Shown one piece after another: positions 23,024-32,238 of a DNA stretch of 64,000 nucleotides. The first letter of the stretch is position 1, and every line of letters begins with the position of its first letter. Where the stretch lies: positions 186,001-250,000 of the forward strand of contig JAWWUD010000053.1 of NCBI GenBank assembly GCA_033964015.1, read 5' to 3'. Source of the stretch: Scolanthus callimorphus. Taxonomy: Eukaryota > Cnidaria > Anthozoa > Actiniaria > Edwardsiidae. Below the pieces are notes generated by a model, which was given only the letters and a program-made list of their open reading frames with translations, was not told the DNA's origin and ran no database searches. Position numbers and translations under genes: made by a program.

Positions 23024-23483
23024 TTTGCTACCTACCAAAGTACCATTTCCCAATCAAGCCTACATCATGAACGTGGCTCCAAGCGATCGTCCAGGATCTC
23101 ATTGGTTAGCCGTGTACTTTACACTCGAGACGTGTGAATTCTGGGACAGTTTTGGATTTCCTCCACAAGTGTATGGTCAAGCCATTACGAACTTTTGCAA
23201 GTTACGTCCACAACTCGTGCACAACACTCGTAGGATTCAAGCCATGGACTCTGACGTATGTGGACAACATTGTTTGTTCTTCTTGTGGAACCGTGTACGT
23301 GGCAAACGTCATGGAACAGTAGCTGCTATGTTTACACCTAATTTACAATGGAACGATCAGAATGTTCGCACCTTTGTGCGTGATCTATTTTTACCACAAC
23401 GACGACAAGCACCTTGTAATCCTAAGCGTAGTCGTCAATGCGCTCTTGTTCAGCGCTCTTTGTTACAAATGTTAAAGTTATAA
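22938..23483 (+). CDS. Adenain-like cysteine protease
   Basis: Maturation protease of Polinton/adenovirus type, expected to cleave capsid precursors during assembly. The frame is open from 22938. Numbered from the GTG at 22998, the catalytic residues are His35 (GSHWLAVYF), Asp50 (FWDSFG), Gln90 and Cys92 (DVCGQHC), the normal order and spacing. Recognisable protein begins upstream at about LVHNDSKLNPVFGG, but no in-frame ATG is present, so the start has been lost or lies across the frameshifted end of the capsid gene. The C-terminus is basic. Otherwise it appears intact. Confidence 0.75.
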   Translation, partial: FTTFKDQLELLVHNDSKLNPVFGGVFPSDLLPTKVPFPNQAYIMNVAPSDRPGSHWLAVYFTLETCEFWDSFGFPPQVYGQAITNFCKLRPQLVHNTRRIQAMDSDVCGQHCLFFLWNRVRGKRHGTVAAMFTPNLQWNDQNVRTFVRDLFLPQRRQAPCNPKRSRQCALVQRSLLQMLKL

Positions 23484-23586
23484 TAAAAAAATGACGTTTC
23501 ATCACCAAATGTTGTTGTTGTTATTGGGTATATAGTAAGGTGTAGATGTAGGTCAAGGTTCATATGGAATCTAGACGTAGAAGAGC

Positions 23587-24150
23587 ATGGACGATCGTCG
23601 TTTTCGTTGTCCATGTAGCATTTTGGTGGTGGGCCCAAGTCAATCGGGTAAAACCACGTTTACACACCAATTGCTTCAACAAGTAGTCGCTCTTGTGTTC
23701 AACAAACAATTTCGAAAAATTGTGTATTGTTACGGCGAATGGCAACCGTTGTTTACGTATATTCAACGGAACCTGGGTGTGACCTTCCATCAAGGACTCC
23801 CAGACAACGTCACCGACTTGTTTGGTCCTCACGATACTCCAGGCCTCTTGGTGATGGACGATTTAATGGATCAGATGGATCGTGTGGTCCGCGTGTTTAC
23901 ACAGGAATCCCATCATCACAATATCACCACGCTGTTTTTAACACAGAACTTGTTTCCACCCAATAAGCACGCACGTACCATTTCACTCAACACGCATTAC
24001 ATCGTGTTGTTCAAGAATCCAAGAGATCGTTTAGGCGTACAGATGTTAGCCCAACAAGCGTTTCCTGGACATGTTCCTTACGTGATGGATGCCTTTCATC
24101 AAGCCACCGAAGAACCTCATGGTTACCTCATGTTGGATTTTCATCAATGA
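23587..24150 (+). CDS. FtsK/HerA-type genome-packaging ATPase
   Basis: ATPase that would pump the genome into capsids. The 187-residue frame starts MDDRRFRC. Walker A is GPSQSGKT (residues 16-23), Walker B LLVMDD (87-92), and a TTLFLTQNLF sensor-like segment follows. The frame stops at TGA 24148-24150 because one C is missing compared with a tandem copy of the same segment at 24425-24743. In that copy the reading continues for about 28 more residues to a TAA. The protein is therefore truncated by a one-base deletion near its C-terminus, and the ATPase core is complete. Confidence 0.8.
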   Translation: MDDRRFRCPCSILVVGPSQSGKTTFTHQLLQQVVALVFNKQFRKIVYCYGEWQPLFTYIQRNLGVTFHQGLPDNVTDLFGPHDTPGLLVMDDLMDQMDRVVRVFTQESHHHNITTLFLTQNLFPPNKHARTISLNTHYIVLFKNPRDRLGVQMLAQQAFPGHVPYVMDAFHQATEEPHGYLMLDFHQ

Positions 24151-24743
24151 CACCAGAACAATGTCGTTTACGATCTCATATTCTTCCTAAAGAGTTTCCC
24201 ATGTACGTCTACACTGATGGAAAAGATCTATAAAAAGAAGGAGACCATCCAGAATCACGTCATTTGTGTACAACCATTCACCATGGCAAGAGTTCGAGGT
24301 GGTGCTAATGCACGACAACGTGCTTTAGCTGCATGGGATCAAAGACTTTTAACAACGCCTGCTGGTCGTGGTCGTGCACGTCCTACAGCAAGTGCACGAG
24401 CCAATCGAGGACGTGGAACCGTTAACCGAAGAACCTCATGGTTACCTCATGTTGGATTTTCATCCAATGACACCAGAACAATGTCGTTTACGATCTCATA
24501 TTCTTCCTAAAGAGTTCCCCATGTACGTCTACACTGATGGAAAAGATCTATAAAAAGAAGGAGACGATCCAGAATCACGTCATTTGTGTACAACCAATCA
24601 CCATGGCAAGAGTTCGAGGTGGTGCTAATGCACGACAACGTGCTTTAGCTGCATGGGATCAAAGACTTTTAACAACGCCTGCTGGTCGTGGTCGTGCACG
24701 TCCTACAGCAAGTGCACGAGCCAATCGAGGACGTGGAACCGTT
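24106..24743 (+). repeat. 319-bp tandem duplication across ATPase end and next gene start
   Basis: 24106-24424 and 24425-24743 are nearly identical direct copies holding the ATPase 3' end and the first about 47 codons of the next gene. The first copy lacks one base and has a few substitutions. The result is a truncated ATPase end, a truncated first copy of the next gene and a complete second copy. Confidence 0.85.
24283..24510 (+). pseudogene. Truncated first copy of the basic core-like gene
   Basis: Begins MARVRGGANARQR like the full gene at 24603, then after about 47 codons runs into the duplicated ATPase tail in a wrong frame and stops at 24510. It is a by-product of the 319-bp duplication. 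Confidence 0.7.
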
Positions 24744-25391
24744 AGCGTTGTTGATGGAACACCACGACCCCAACGTCCCATTGGAAGAAAATCACCACCT
24801 GCAAGCTATCGTTCTCCAACGTTAACACCTGCTGCTCGTGCTGCCTTATCTGCTTTGAGTGGCAGCAGCGGTAGCAGCCGAAGAAGTAGTAGTACTCCAA
24901 ATTCAACAAGTCCTTTAGCTGGTTCTCGATACCAACGATTGGTGAATGCTGTAAGACGAGATGCTCAACGTACCACTGCTGCTGCTGCTAAACGAAGACA
25001 AAATGCTATTGACGCCATTTCCACTCCACCACCTCTAATCTCACGAATTGGTACTACTCCAAGACGAAGTGGTAGTGCTGCTAGCAGTGGTGGTGCTAGA
25101 AGACGTCTCTTTAGTACTACTCCAAGTCCCGCTGCTGCTGCTGCGTCTGGTGGAAGAAATGGAAGTAGTAGACGAAGTAGCAGAAGTAGTAGTAGACGAA
25201 GTAGTGGAACTAGTAGACGAAGTGGTGGAAGCACAAGTAGTGGAAGCAGTAGACGACGTGCTGCCGCTGGTGGTGGTGGTGGTGGTGGTGGCGGTAGTAG
25301 TGGTGGTGCACTCCTCGTGGACGACCCGGAAGAGGAAGACGACGACGACCACGAGCACCAACAAGAACCGTTACAGATACGAAAACCGTGA
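24603..25391 (+). CDS. Arg/Ser-rich basic protein, probable DNA-binding core protein
   Basis: A 262-residue frame from ATG 24603. The N-terminal part is Arg/Ala-rich (MARVRGGAN, RGRARPTASARANRGRG), the middle has many SRRSS-type repeats and a run of glycine codons (GGT)n at about 25269-25305. After the Gly run the open frame turns acidic (EEEDDDD) and stops at 25391. A different frame over the same bases is strongly basic (RGRPGRGRRRRPRAP) and ends at TAA 25454-25456. The latter looks like the original C-terminus, so a slip in the GGT microsatellite probably changed the frame. Composition and position suggest a genome-condensing virion protein. This is inference, with no domain recognised. 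Confidence 0.55.
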   Translation: MARVRGGANARQRALAAWDQRLLTTPAGRGRARPTASARANRGRGTVSVVDGTPRPQRPIGRKSPPASYRSPTLTPAARAALSALSGSSGSSRRSSSTPNSTSPLAGSRYQRLVNAVRRDAQRTTAAAAKRRQNAIDAISTPPPLISRIGTTPRRSGSAASSGGARRRLFSTTPSPAAAAASGGRNGSSRRSSRSSSRRSSGTSRRSGGSTSSGSSRRRAAAGGGGGGGGGSSGGALLVDDPEEEDDDDHEHQQEPLQIRKP

Positions 25392-25492
25392 CTACCACTT
25401 ACAGGGATGGTCGTCCACCTTCCGTGGTACGTGTTTCGCGTCGTCGTAGTTCATAAATACCCGTGTCGTATGTGGAACATCATCAGTTCATC

Positions 25493-25843
25493 ATGTCACA
25501 GCGACTGAGAAGGAACGCAGATTTTCTCCGGCTCTTGCATCGTACCAGAGGGAAAACACGACAACGACTTATTGCTAATGCTACTCCTGAACAAATCAAC
25601 ACGTTGAGTGAAGTAGCGATGAACCTGTTGCGTGGCAACGTACCGTTGTCGTCAGCACGGATATAACATCTGAAGAAACACAAGCATCAGTTACGCAAGT
25701 TGGCCAATCGGAAACTCTCAAGCAAAAGTCGGAAAGCCATGTTGGTGCGTCAACGAGGAGGATTTTTATTACCTGCTCTTCTTGGTGGATTAGCAGGGGC
25801 TTTTCGCCCAAAAAATGCTAACAAGCTCATCTCTAAAATATAA
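25493..25843 (+). pseudogene. Conserved small Polinton protein with an in-frame stop
   Basis: ATG 25493 opens MSQRLRRNADFLRLLHRTRG. A TAA at 25664-25666 interrupts the frame, which then continues unshifted (LKKHKHQLRKLANRKL, LVRQRGGFLLPALLGGLAGAF) to TAA 25841-25843. The order of a helical ATPEQINTLSEVAMNLL segment, a basic stretch and a hydrophobic glycine-rich tail is the pattern of a small protein I know from cnidarian Polinton-like and related elements. Its function is unknown, and the tail could insert in membranes. One nonsense change explains the break. Confidence 0.6.
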
Positions 25844-25891
25844 AGTTTTGTTAAACAAGACGTTTACGTCAGTTGCTTTCAAGACGTCATC

Positions 25892-26350
25892 ATGTCAACA
25901 TCAGCAAAAGGTGGTGGAGCTCATCGTATGGCTATGGTTCCTGATTATTTAGTAAACATGCTGCGTACCAAGCAAAAAGTGGAAACGGCACCCCAATACC
26001 GTGTACTGGCACGACTCGATGGAGAAATGCAAGCCATCTTGAATGACACTTCACTTCCTTCTGATGTCAAAGTACGACGTTACGATCAGATTTTACAACG
26101 TTACAACCGGCTAACAAGACAAGTAAAAGACAAAAGCCCATTATCTTTACTAAAAAAGATGCAAAAACAACAACAGCAACAAGATGATGATGATGACATT
26201 GACGAAGAGGATTTGGTTTTACCTTCCCCTCCTTCCAAGACACCTGCTACTCCAAAAACAAAACGTTTACCTACACCACCATCCGGGACACCACGAAGAC
26301 GTTCCGTTAGTGTACCAAGAAGAAAGCCTCGACCCCTCCGTTTTAACTAA
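25892..26350 (+). CDS. Small conserved Polinton protein, function unknown
   Basis: An intact 152-residue frame from ATG 25892. The N-terminal VPDYLVNMLR, then LARLDGEMQAILNDTSLPSDVKVRRYDQILQRY, form a predicted helical domain. The same arrangement is seen in hypothetical proteins of cnidarian mobile elements. The middle has a Gln run and an Asp/Glu run (QQQQQDDDDD), and the C-terminus is Pro/Arg/Lys-rich with TPPSGTPRRR. It follows the broken 25493 gene with short spacing, consistent with one morphogenesis gene block. No catalytic motif is visible. Confidence 0.6.
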   Translation: MSTSAKGGGAHRMAMVPDYLVNMLRTKQKVETAPQYRVLARLDGEMQAILNDTSLPSDVKVRRYDQILQRYNRLTRQVKDKSPLSLLKKMQKQQQQQDDDDDIDEEDLVLPSPPSKTPATPKTKRLPTPPSGTPRRRSVSVPRRKPRPLRFN

Positions 26351-26485
26351 AGAGACAATGTTATGCTCTCAATAACTTTATTATTTCATGGTTACAAGAA
26401 GAAGAAGAAGAAGAAGACAAAGACGAAGTTTATATAACAGTTAACTTAAATGTCCTTGTATTATTAAGAAATAAAAAAAGAGTTC

Positions 26486-27121
26486 TTACACTTTGTAGCG
26501 TATTTGTTTCAACCATTTCCAGAATACAGTTACCTCAACACGTGGGCAATGATAGGCTGTACCTACGGAGGATAGTATGTGAAAACCACAACTTGAAGCA
26601 GACATATCAAATAAAAAGTTCATATCATCTTCTTGAGCATATTGATCGAAAAGAACATCAAACTTGGGGCACCCATAATCCTCCAAATTGACATTAGGAA
26701 TATTGAGTCTGTCTAGCAATCGCTTCTCGTGACATCCTCCCTTGTAAGTAATAGTGCCATTGGACTTAAGGTATTTCTTGTACCAGTCTTGTACCACTTG
26801 GTCCAGTTCCGTGTAGGGCAACGAGTGTTTCCACGTGAAGTCAAATCGTAGACGGTGTATCATATAAGCCTTCTTGGCACCTGCAAAGTCTTTTGCATCT
26901 TTCAGTTCTTTAAATTTGATGGGAAACGTAAAGTGCTGTCCCTTGACATTCTCGTCATCAAAGATAATTCCTGCCTCCTTACACCAGAATTCTTTCTTTA
27001 CATAGTAACCATCAAAGTCAATAATGGCTTTGATGTCCATCAATGTATCTACGGCACAGTCAAAGCAATGGTGATTCTTCCCTTTCCATGCTGTTGGATA
27101 AATTGATGTCGTCGTCATCAT
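26486..27121 (-). CDS. Probable RNase H-fold exonuclease-like protein
   Basis: 211 residues, minus strand, opposite to the capsid block and intact. It contains DIKAIIDFDGYYVKKEFWCKE near residue 30, TYKGGCHEKRLLDRL followed by VNLEDYGCPK in the middle, and CGFHIL...HCPRVEV...WL at the end. This order (acidic DFDG entry, GxxEK, NLE..GCP, C..H...HC) matches a family of element-associated proteins common in insects and cnidarians that I take to be DEDD-like exonucleases. That activity is inferred from the acidic residues, not shown. Its start overlaps the 61-residue frame 27060-27245 by 62 bases, typical of compact viral arrangements. A single TATA promoter near 27325 probably serves both. Confidence 0.5.
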   Translation of the reverse strand: MMTTTSIYPTAWKGKNHHCFDCAVDTLMDIKAIIDFDGYYVKKEFWCKEAGIIFDDENVKGQHFTFPIKFKELKDAKDFAGAKKAYMIHRLRFDFTWKHSLPYTELDQVVQDWYKKYLKSNGTITYKGGCHEKRLLDRLNIPNVNLEDYGCPKFDVLFDQYAQEDDMNFLFDMSASSCGFHILSSVGTAYHCPRVEVTVFWKWLKQIRYKV

Positions 27122-27245
27122 CGTGAGTTGGGTGTGCAGCAGGCGATGCTTGCGAGAATAGAACTGTAAACCCTAGTCCAATACCTAGAGTTGTCCCAAG
27201 TGCTGTACCGAATGATTTTGCAAGCGACGTTAAAAAACTGTCCAT
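27060..27245 (-). CDS. 61-residue glycine-rich membrane-like protein
   Basis: First ATG downstream of the minus-strand TATA box. The N-terminal 30 residues are hydrophobic with regularly spaced small residues (LAKSFGTALGTTLGIGLGFTVLF), resembling a glycine-zipper membrane helix or amphipathic fusion/lytic peptide. An acidic run (DDDDD) and a charged tail follow. The 3' end overlaps the start of the exonuclease-like gene in another frame. The family is not recognised. Roles such as a membrane-disrupting virion component are speculation. Confidence 0.5.
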   Translation of the reverse strand: MDSFLTSLAKSFGTALGTTLGIGLGFTVLFSQASPAAHPTHDDDDDINLSNSMEREESPLL

Positions 27246-27300
27246 GAAATATCTCTTCTTCTTCTTCTTGTAACGTGTCGAGAGCTTTGCGAAAGTGAAG

Positions 27301-27350
27301 ATGATCGGCTTCAGCGCACTCTTTTATATACACTTTCTGGATGACGTCAT
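27301..27350 (-). promoter_or_regulatory. Minus-strand TATA promoter
   Basis: Read on the minus strand: CGTCATCCAGAAAGTGTATA followed by TAAAAGAG, with the TATA core at 27321-27330. It lies about 80 bases upstream of the 61-residue gene. An almost identical promoter faces the other way at 27929-27956. Confidence 0.7.
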
Positions 27351-27429
27351 TAACATTCTCCAATCTGATTGGTTGATCCATGTTTAAAGGGTCTCCTCTG
27401 TTTCCTCGGTGGTAAACCCGCTATAAAAA

Positions 27430-27890
27430 TAAGTGGGGGAGATGGGTGGGTATCTCCCCCACACACACCCCTTAATATTTATATTCCTATAAACCATTAT
27501 AGACATGGATCAACAATGTACGAGGGGGAGATGGGTGGGTATCTCCCCCACACACACCCCTTAATATTTATATTCCTATATACCATTATAGACATGGATC
27601 AACAATTTACGAGGGGGAGATGGGTGAGTATCTCCCCCCCACACACCCTTAATATTTATATTCCTATATACCATTATAGACATGGATCAACAATCTACGA
27701 GGGGGAGATGGGTGGGTATCTCCCCCACACACCCCTTAATATTTATATTCCTATATACCATTATAGACATGGATCAACAATCTACGAGGGGGAGGGGTGT
27801 GCGTATCTCCCCTACCCTTAATCTTTATAATTGTGAAACCCTAAACATGGATCAACAATGTATTCCTAAGGGGGGAGGGGGGTGGGTATC
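27430..27890. repeat. Five roughly 90-bp repeats between divergent promoters
   Basis: CATGGATCAACAAT recurs at 27503, 27593, 27681, 27768 and 27846 (spacings 90, 88, 87, 78). Most units contain GGGGGAGAT...ATCTCCCCC, a 9-bp stem hairpin, and an AT-rich TATATTCCTATA stretch. CCTCGGTGGTAA near 27402 and its complement near 27914 bracket the array. Reading frames across it are incidental. Confidence 0.85.
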
Positions 27891-27928
27891 TCCCCGCATA
27901 ATAAATAGGAACTTACCACCGAGGAAAC

Positions 27929-27960
27929 GTCATCCAGAAAGTGTATATAAAGAGCGGGTG
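27929..27960 (+). promoter_or_regulatory. Plus-strand TATA promoter of the RING gene
   Basis: CGTCATCCAGAAAGTGTATA followed by TAAAGAG, with the TATA core near 27944, about 70 bases upstream of ATG 28017. It shares a roughly 26-bp block with the oppositely oriented promoter at 27301-27350. Confidence 0.7.
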
Positions 27961-28016
27961 CGCCATCGATCCCTCGGTTTTTTTTAGTTTGGCCGTTGAG
28001 ACCCCAACAACAAACT

Positions 28017-28568
28017 ATGGAGGACAGTGTTATTATTTGTGTTATTTGTCAGGAAGAATGGGAAGACCTCATAGAAATTACAGTGTTGCAAAGCACCGTG
28101 CCATTTTCAATGTTTGAGTCAGTGGCATGCCAGACGTCCGAGAACCAACCCTAGCTGCCCGTACTGTCGCGGAAAACAAACAAGGAGGGAAACTAAAATT
28201 GAAATAGACGATACTACTACTGCTTATGATGATATAACGGAGGAACAATTACAGATCCTAAGAGCTCAAGTGGATGCGCTCCAGGCTGCATTGAATGCGC
28301 CAATAGATACATCGTATGAACCGCTAACGGCTGATGAACAAGTACAACTTCTAATAAACCTACGCAACGATGATTACGCTGCTGCTGCTGATGCTGTTAC
28401 TACTGCTGCTGCTGATGATGATGATGATGATCCCCGCCTAATCAACCCCTACATAGAGCAGGACTCTGATGATAACGATGACTCAGGATACAACTCTGAT
28501 GATGATCCTCGTCCACTTACACCCACCATAGAGCAGGACTCTGATGATAGTATGATGGAACCCATGTG
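28017..28568 (+). pseudogene. RING-H2 protein gene, 5' part, frameshifted and interrupted
   Basis: ATG 28017 follows the plus-strand TATA promoter. The first cysteines (CVICQEEW) are in one frame. A one-base shift near 28085 is needed to continue to CKAPCHFQC and CPYC, completing a RING-type zinc-binding pattern typical of E3 ubiquitin ligases. A helical segment and acidic repeats with DSDD follow. At 28568 the frame enters the left end of a 7.6-kb transposon. The matching 3' part is at 36145-36330. RING proteins in large DNA viruses often redirect host ubiquitination, but here the gene is doubly broken. Confidence 0.7.
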
Positions 28569-28737
28569 GAGTAAGGTGCAGGATTGCGTATTATCAATTT
28601 ATCAGCCTAGTTATCAAATCTCAAATATCATGCGATTTTCCCATATATTTCTTGTATTTAGAGGTCATAATATCATGATATATCAACCTTCTTATGGGGG
28701 GTTGATATTTTGATATTCTACAGTGGTTTTATATCAT

Positions 28738-29565
28738 ATTAGCATTATATTATCATGATATTATCAGAATATTTAATGAGGTCAATTTTCTTCCTAGGGC
28801 CTTGAGAGTGATATATCATGATATTATCAGAATATTTAATGAGGTCAATTTTCTTTCTAGGGCCTTGAGAGAGTGATATATCATGATATTATCAGAATAT
28901 TTAATGAGGTCAATTTTCTTTCTAGGGCCTTGAGAGAGTGATATATCATGATATTATCAGAATATTTAATGAGGTCAATTTTCTTCCTAGGGCCTTGAGA
29001 GAGTGATATATCATGATATTATCAGAATATTTAATGAGGTCAATTTTCTTCCTAGGAGCCCGAGAGAGTGATATATCATGATATTATCAGAATATTTAAT
29101 GAGGTCAATTTTCTTTCTAGGGCCTTGAGAGAGTGATATATCATGATATTATCAGAATATTTAATGAGGTCAATTTTCTTCCTAGGGCCTTGAGAGAGTG
29201 ATATATCATGATATTATCAGAATATTTAATGAGGTCAATTTTCTTCCTAGGGCCTTGAGAGAGTGATATATCATGATATTATCAGAATATTTAATGAGGT
29301 CAATTTTCTTCCTAGGAGCCCGAGAGAGTGATATATCATGATATTATCAGAATATTTAATGAGGTCAATTTTCTTCCTAAGGCCTTGAGAGAGTGATATA
29401 TCATGATATTATCAGAATATTTAATGAGGTCAATTTTCTTCCTAGGGCCTTGAGAGAGTGATATATCATGATATTATCAGAATATTTAATGAGGTCAATT
29501 TTGTTCCTAGGAGCCTGAGAGAGTGATATATCATGATATTATCAGAATATTTAATTAGCTAAGGA
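28738..29565 (+). repeat. 65-bp satellite array, copy 1
   Basis: GTGATATATCATGATATTAT recurs every 65 bp (28808, 28873, 28938, 29003 and on), about 12-13 units. Each unit has the palindrome ATATCATGATAT and the segment GAGGTCAATTTTCTTCCTAG. Very low divergence. Confidence 0.9.
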
Positions 29566-29861
29566 TTTCTTCTATGTCCATGATATAGTGATAAATCATG
29601 ATATTATCATAATATTCAATTCACTCAGAATTTCTACTTAGGCCATGATATAGTGATAAATCATGATTGCATTTCATTGAATTTCTTCTGCCATGTAGTA
29701 CTAACACAAAATAGTGAACTAACTTTCCCATTTTTAAAAGGAGGCCATGTGCATAGTAACTCGAGCACATACTTTTCGAATAAGGCTATGTGTGTATTTG
29801 TAGAACGAAGCTATGAATACAGTGAACTAGTTCTCTCTTCACTTTATTTTACTTTATTTAT

Positions 29862-31117
29862 GTGTATAGAGAACTAGTTCTTTCCTGCTCATTTGTAGAA
29901 CGAGGCAATGTGTATAGAGAACTAGTTCTGTCAAGCGCATTTATAGAACGAGGCTATGTGTATAGAGAACTAGTTCTGTCAAGCGCATTTATAGAACGAG
30001 GCTATGTGTATAGAGAACTAGTTCTTGCCTGCATATTTGTAGAACAAGGATATGTGTATAGAGAACTAGTTCTTGCCTGCGTATTTGTAGAACGAGGCTA
30101 TGTGTATAGAGAACTAGTTCTTTCCTGCGCATTTGTAGAACGAGACTATGTGTATAGAGAACTAGTTCTTTCCTGCGCATTTGTAGAACGAGGCAATGTG
30201 TATAGAGAACTAGTTCTGTCAAGCGCATTTATAGAACGAGGCTATGTGTATAGTGAACTAGTTCTTTCCTGTGCATTTGTAGAATGCGGGTATGTGTATA
30301 TGGAACTAGTTCTTTCAAGCGCATTTATAGAACGAGGCTATGTGTATAGAGAACTAGTTTTGTCAAGCGCATTTGTAGAACGAGGCTATCTGTATAGAGA
30401 ACTAGTTGTTTCCTGCGCATTTGTAGAACGAGACTATGTGTATAGAGAACTAGTTCTTTCCTGCGCATTTGTAGAACGAGGCAATGTGTATAGAGAACTA
30501 GTTTTGTCAAGCGCATTTATAGAACGAGGCTATGTGTATAGAGAACTAGTTTTGTCAAGCGCATTTGTAGAACGAGGCTATCTGTATAGAGAACTAGTTC
30601 TTTCCTGCGCATTTGTAGAACGAGACTATGTGTATAGAGAACTAGTTCTTTCCTGCGCATTTGTAGAACGAGGCAATGTGTATAGAGAACTAGTTCTGTC
30701 AAGCGCATTTATAGAACGAGGCTATGTGTATAGTGAACTAGTTCTTTCCTGCGCATTTGTAGAGTGCGGGTATGTATATATGGAACTAGTTCTTTCAAGC
30801 GCATTTGTAGAACGAGACTATGTGTATAGAGAACCAGTTCTTTCAAGCGCATTAATAGAACGAGGCTATGTGTATAGAGAACTAGTTCTGTCAAGCGCAT
30901 TTATAGAACGAGGCTATGTGTATAGACAACTAGTTCTTTCCTGCGCATTTGTAGAACGAGTCTATGTGTATAGAGAACTAGATCTTTCCTGTGCATTTGT
31001 AGAACGAGGTTATGTGCATAGAGAACTAGTTGTTTCCAGCGCATTTGTAAAACGAGGCTATGTGTTTAGAGCTAGTTCTTTCCTGCGCATTTGTAGAGCG
31101 AGGATATGTGTATAGAG
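29862..31117 (+). repeat. 48-bp satellite array, copy 1
   Basis: About 26 units of 48 bp, each with the palindrome GAACTAGTTC followed by GCGCATTTGTAGAACGAG. As 48 is a multiple of three and the unit lacks stops, both strands show long open frames. I regard these as non-coding. Confidence 0.9.
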
Positions 31118-31411
31118 AACCCCTACATAGAGCAGGACTCTGATGATAACGATGACTCAGGATACAACTCTGATGATGATCCTCGTCCACTTACACCCAC
31201 CATAGAGCAGGACTCTGATGATAGTATGATGGAACCCATGTGGAGTAAGGTGCAGGATTGCGTATTATCAATTTATCAGCCTAGTTATCAAATCTCAAAT
31301 ATCATGCGATTTTCCCATATATTTCTTGTATTTAGAGGTCATAATATCATGATATATCAACCTTCTTATGGGGGGTTGATATTTTGATATTCTACAGTGG
31401 TTTTATATCAT

Positions 31412-32238
31412 ATTAGCATTATATTATCATGATATTATCAGAATATTTAATGAGGTCAATTTTCTTCCTAGGGCCTTGAGAGTGATATATCATGATATTA
31501 TCAGAATATTTAATGAGGTCAATTTTCTTTCTAGGGCCTTGAGAGAGTGATATATCATGATATTATCAGAATATTTAATGAGGTCAATTTTCTTTCTAGG
31601 GCCTTGAGAGAGTGATATATCATGATATTATCAGAATATTTAATGAGGTCAATTTTCTTCCTAGGGCCTTGAGAGAGTGATATATCATGATATTATCAGA
31701 ATATTTAATGAGGTCAATTTTCTTCCTAGGAGCCCGAGAGAGTGATATATCATGATATTATCAGAATATTTAATGAGGTCAATTTCTTTCTAGGGCCTTG
31801 AGAGAGTGATATATCATGATATTATCAGAATATTTAATGAGGTCAATTTTCTTCCTAGGGCCTTGAGAGAGTGATATATCATGATATTATCAGAATATTT
31901 AATGAGGTCAATTTTCTTCCTAGGGCCTTGAGAGAGTGATATATCATGATATTATCAGAATATTTAATGAGGTCAATTTTCTTCCTAGGAGCCCGAGAGA
32001 GTGATATATCATGATATTATCAGAATATTTAATGAGGTCAATTTTCTTCCTAAGGCCTTGAGAGAGTGATATATCATGATATTATCAGAATATTTAATGA
32101 GGTCAATTTTCTTCCTAGGGCCTTGAGAGAGTGATATATCATGATATTATCAGAATATTTAATGAGGTCAATTTTGTTCCTAGGAGCCTGAGAGAGTGAT
32201 ATATCATGATATTATCAGAATATTTAATTAGCTAAGGA
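31412..32238 (+). repeat. 65-bp satellite array, copy 2
   Basis: Second copy of the 65-bp array produced by the 2.67-kb duplication, nearly identical to 28738-29565. Confidence 0.9.

Noticed and set aside
25041..25449. Threonine- or leucine-rich ORFs in 24.96-25.45 kb
   Set aside because: Shadow frames of the Arg/Ser-rich gene and its microsatellites.
27369..27987. Open frames starting MVDPCL and MDQQST
   Set aside because: They translate the 90-bp repeats between the divergent promoters and repeat the same peptide.
28738..29565. CRISPR-like array
   Set aside because: Units are contiguous 65-bp copies with no variable spacers, in a eukaryotic transposon.
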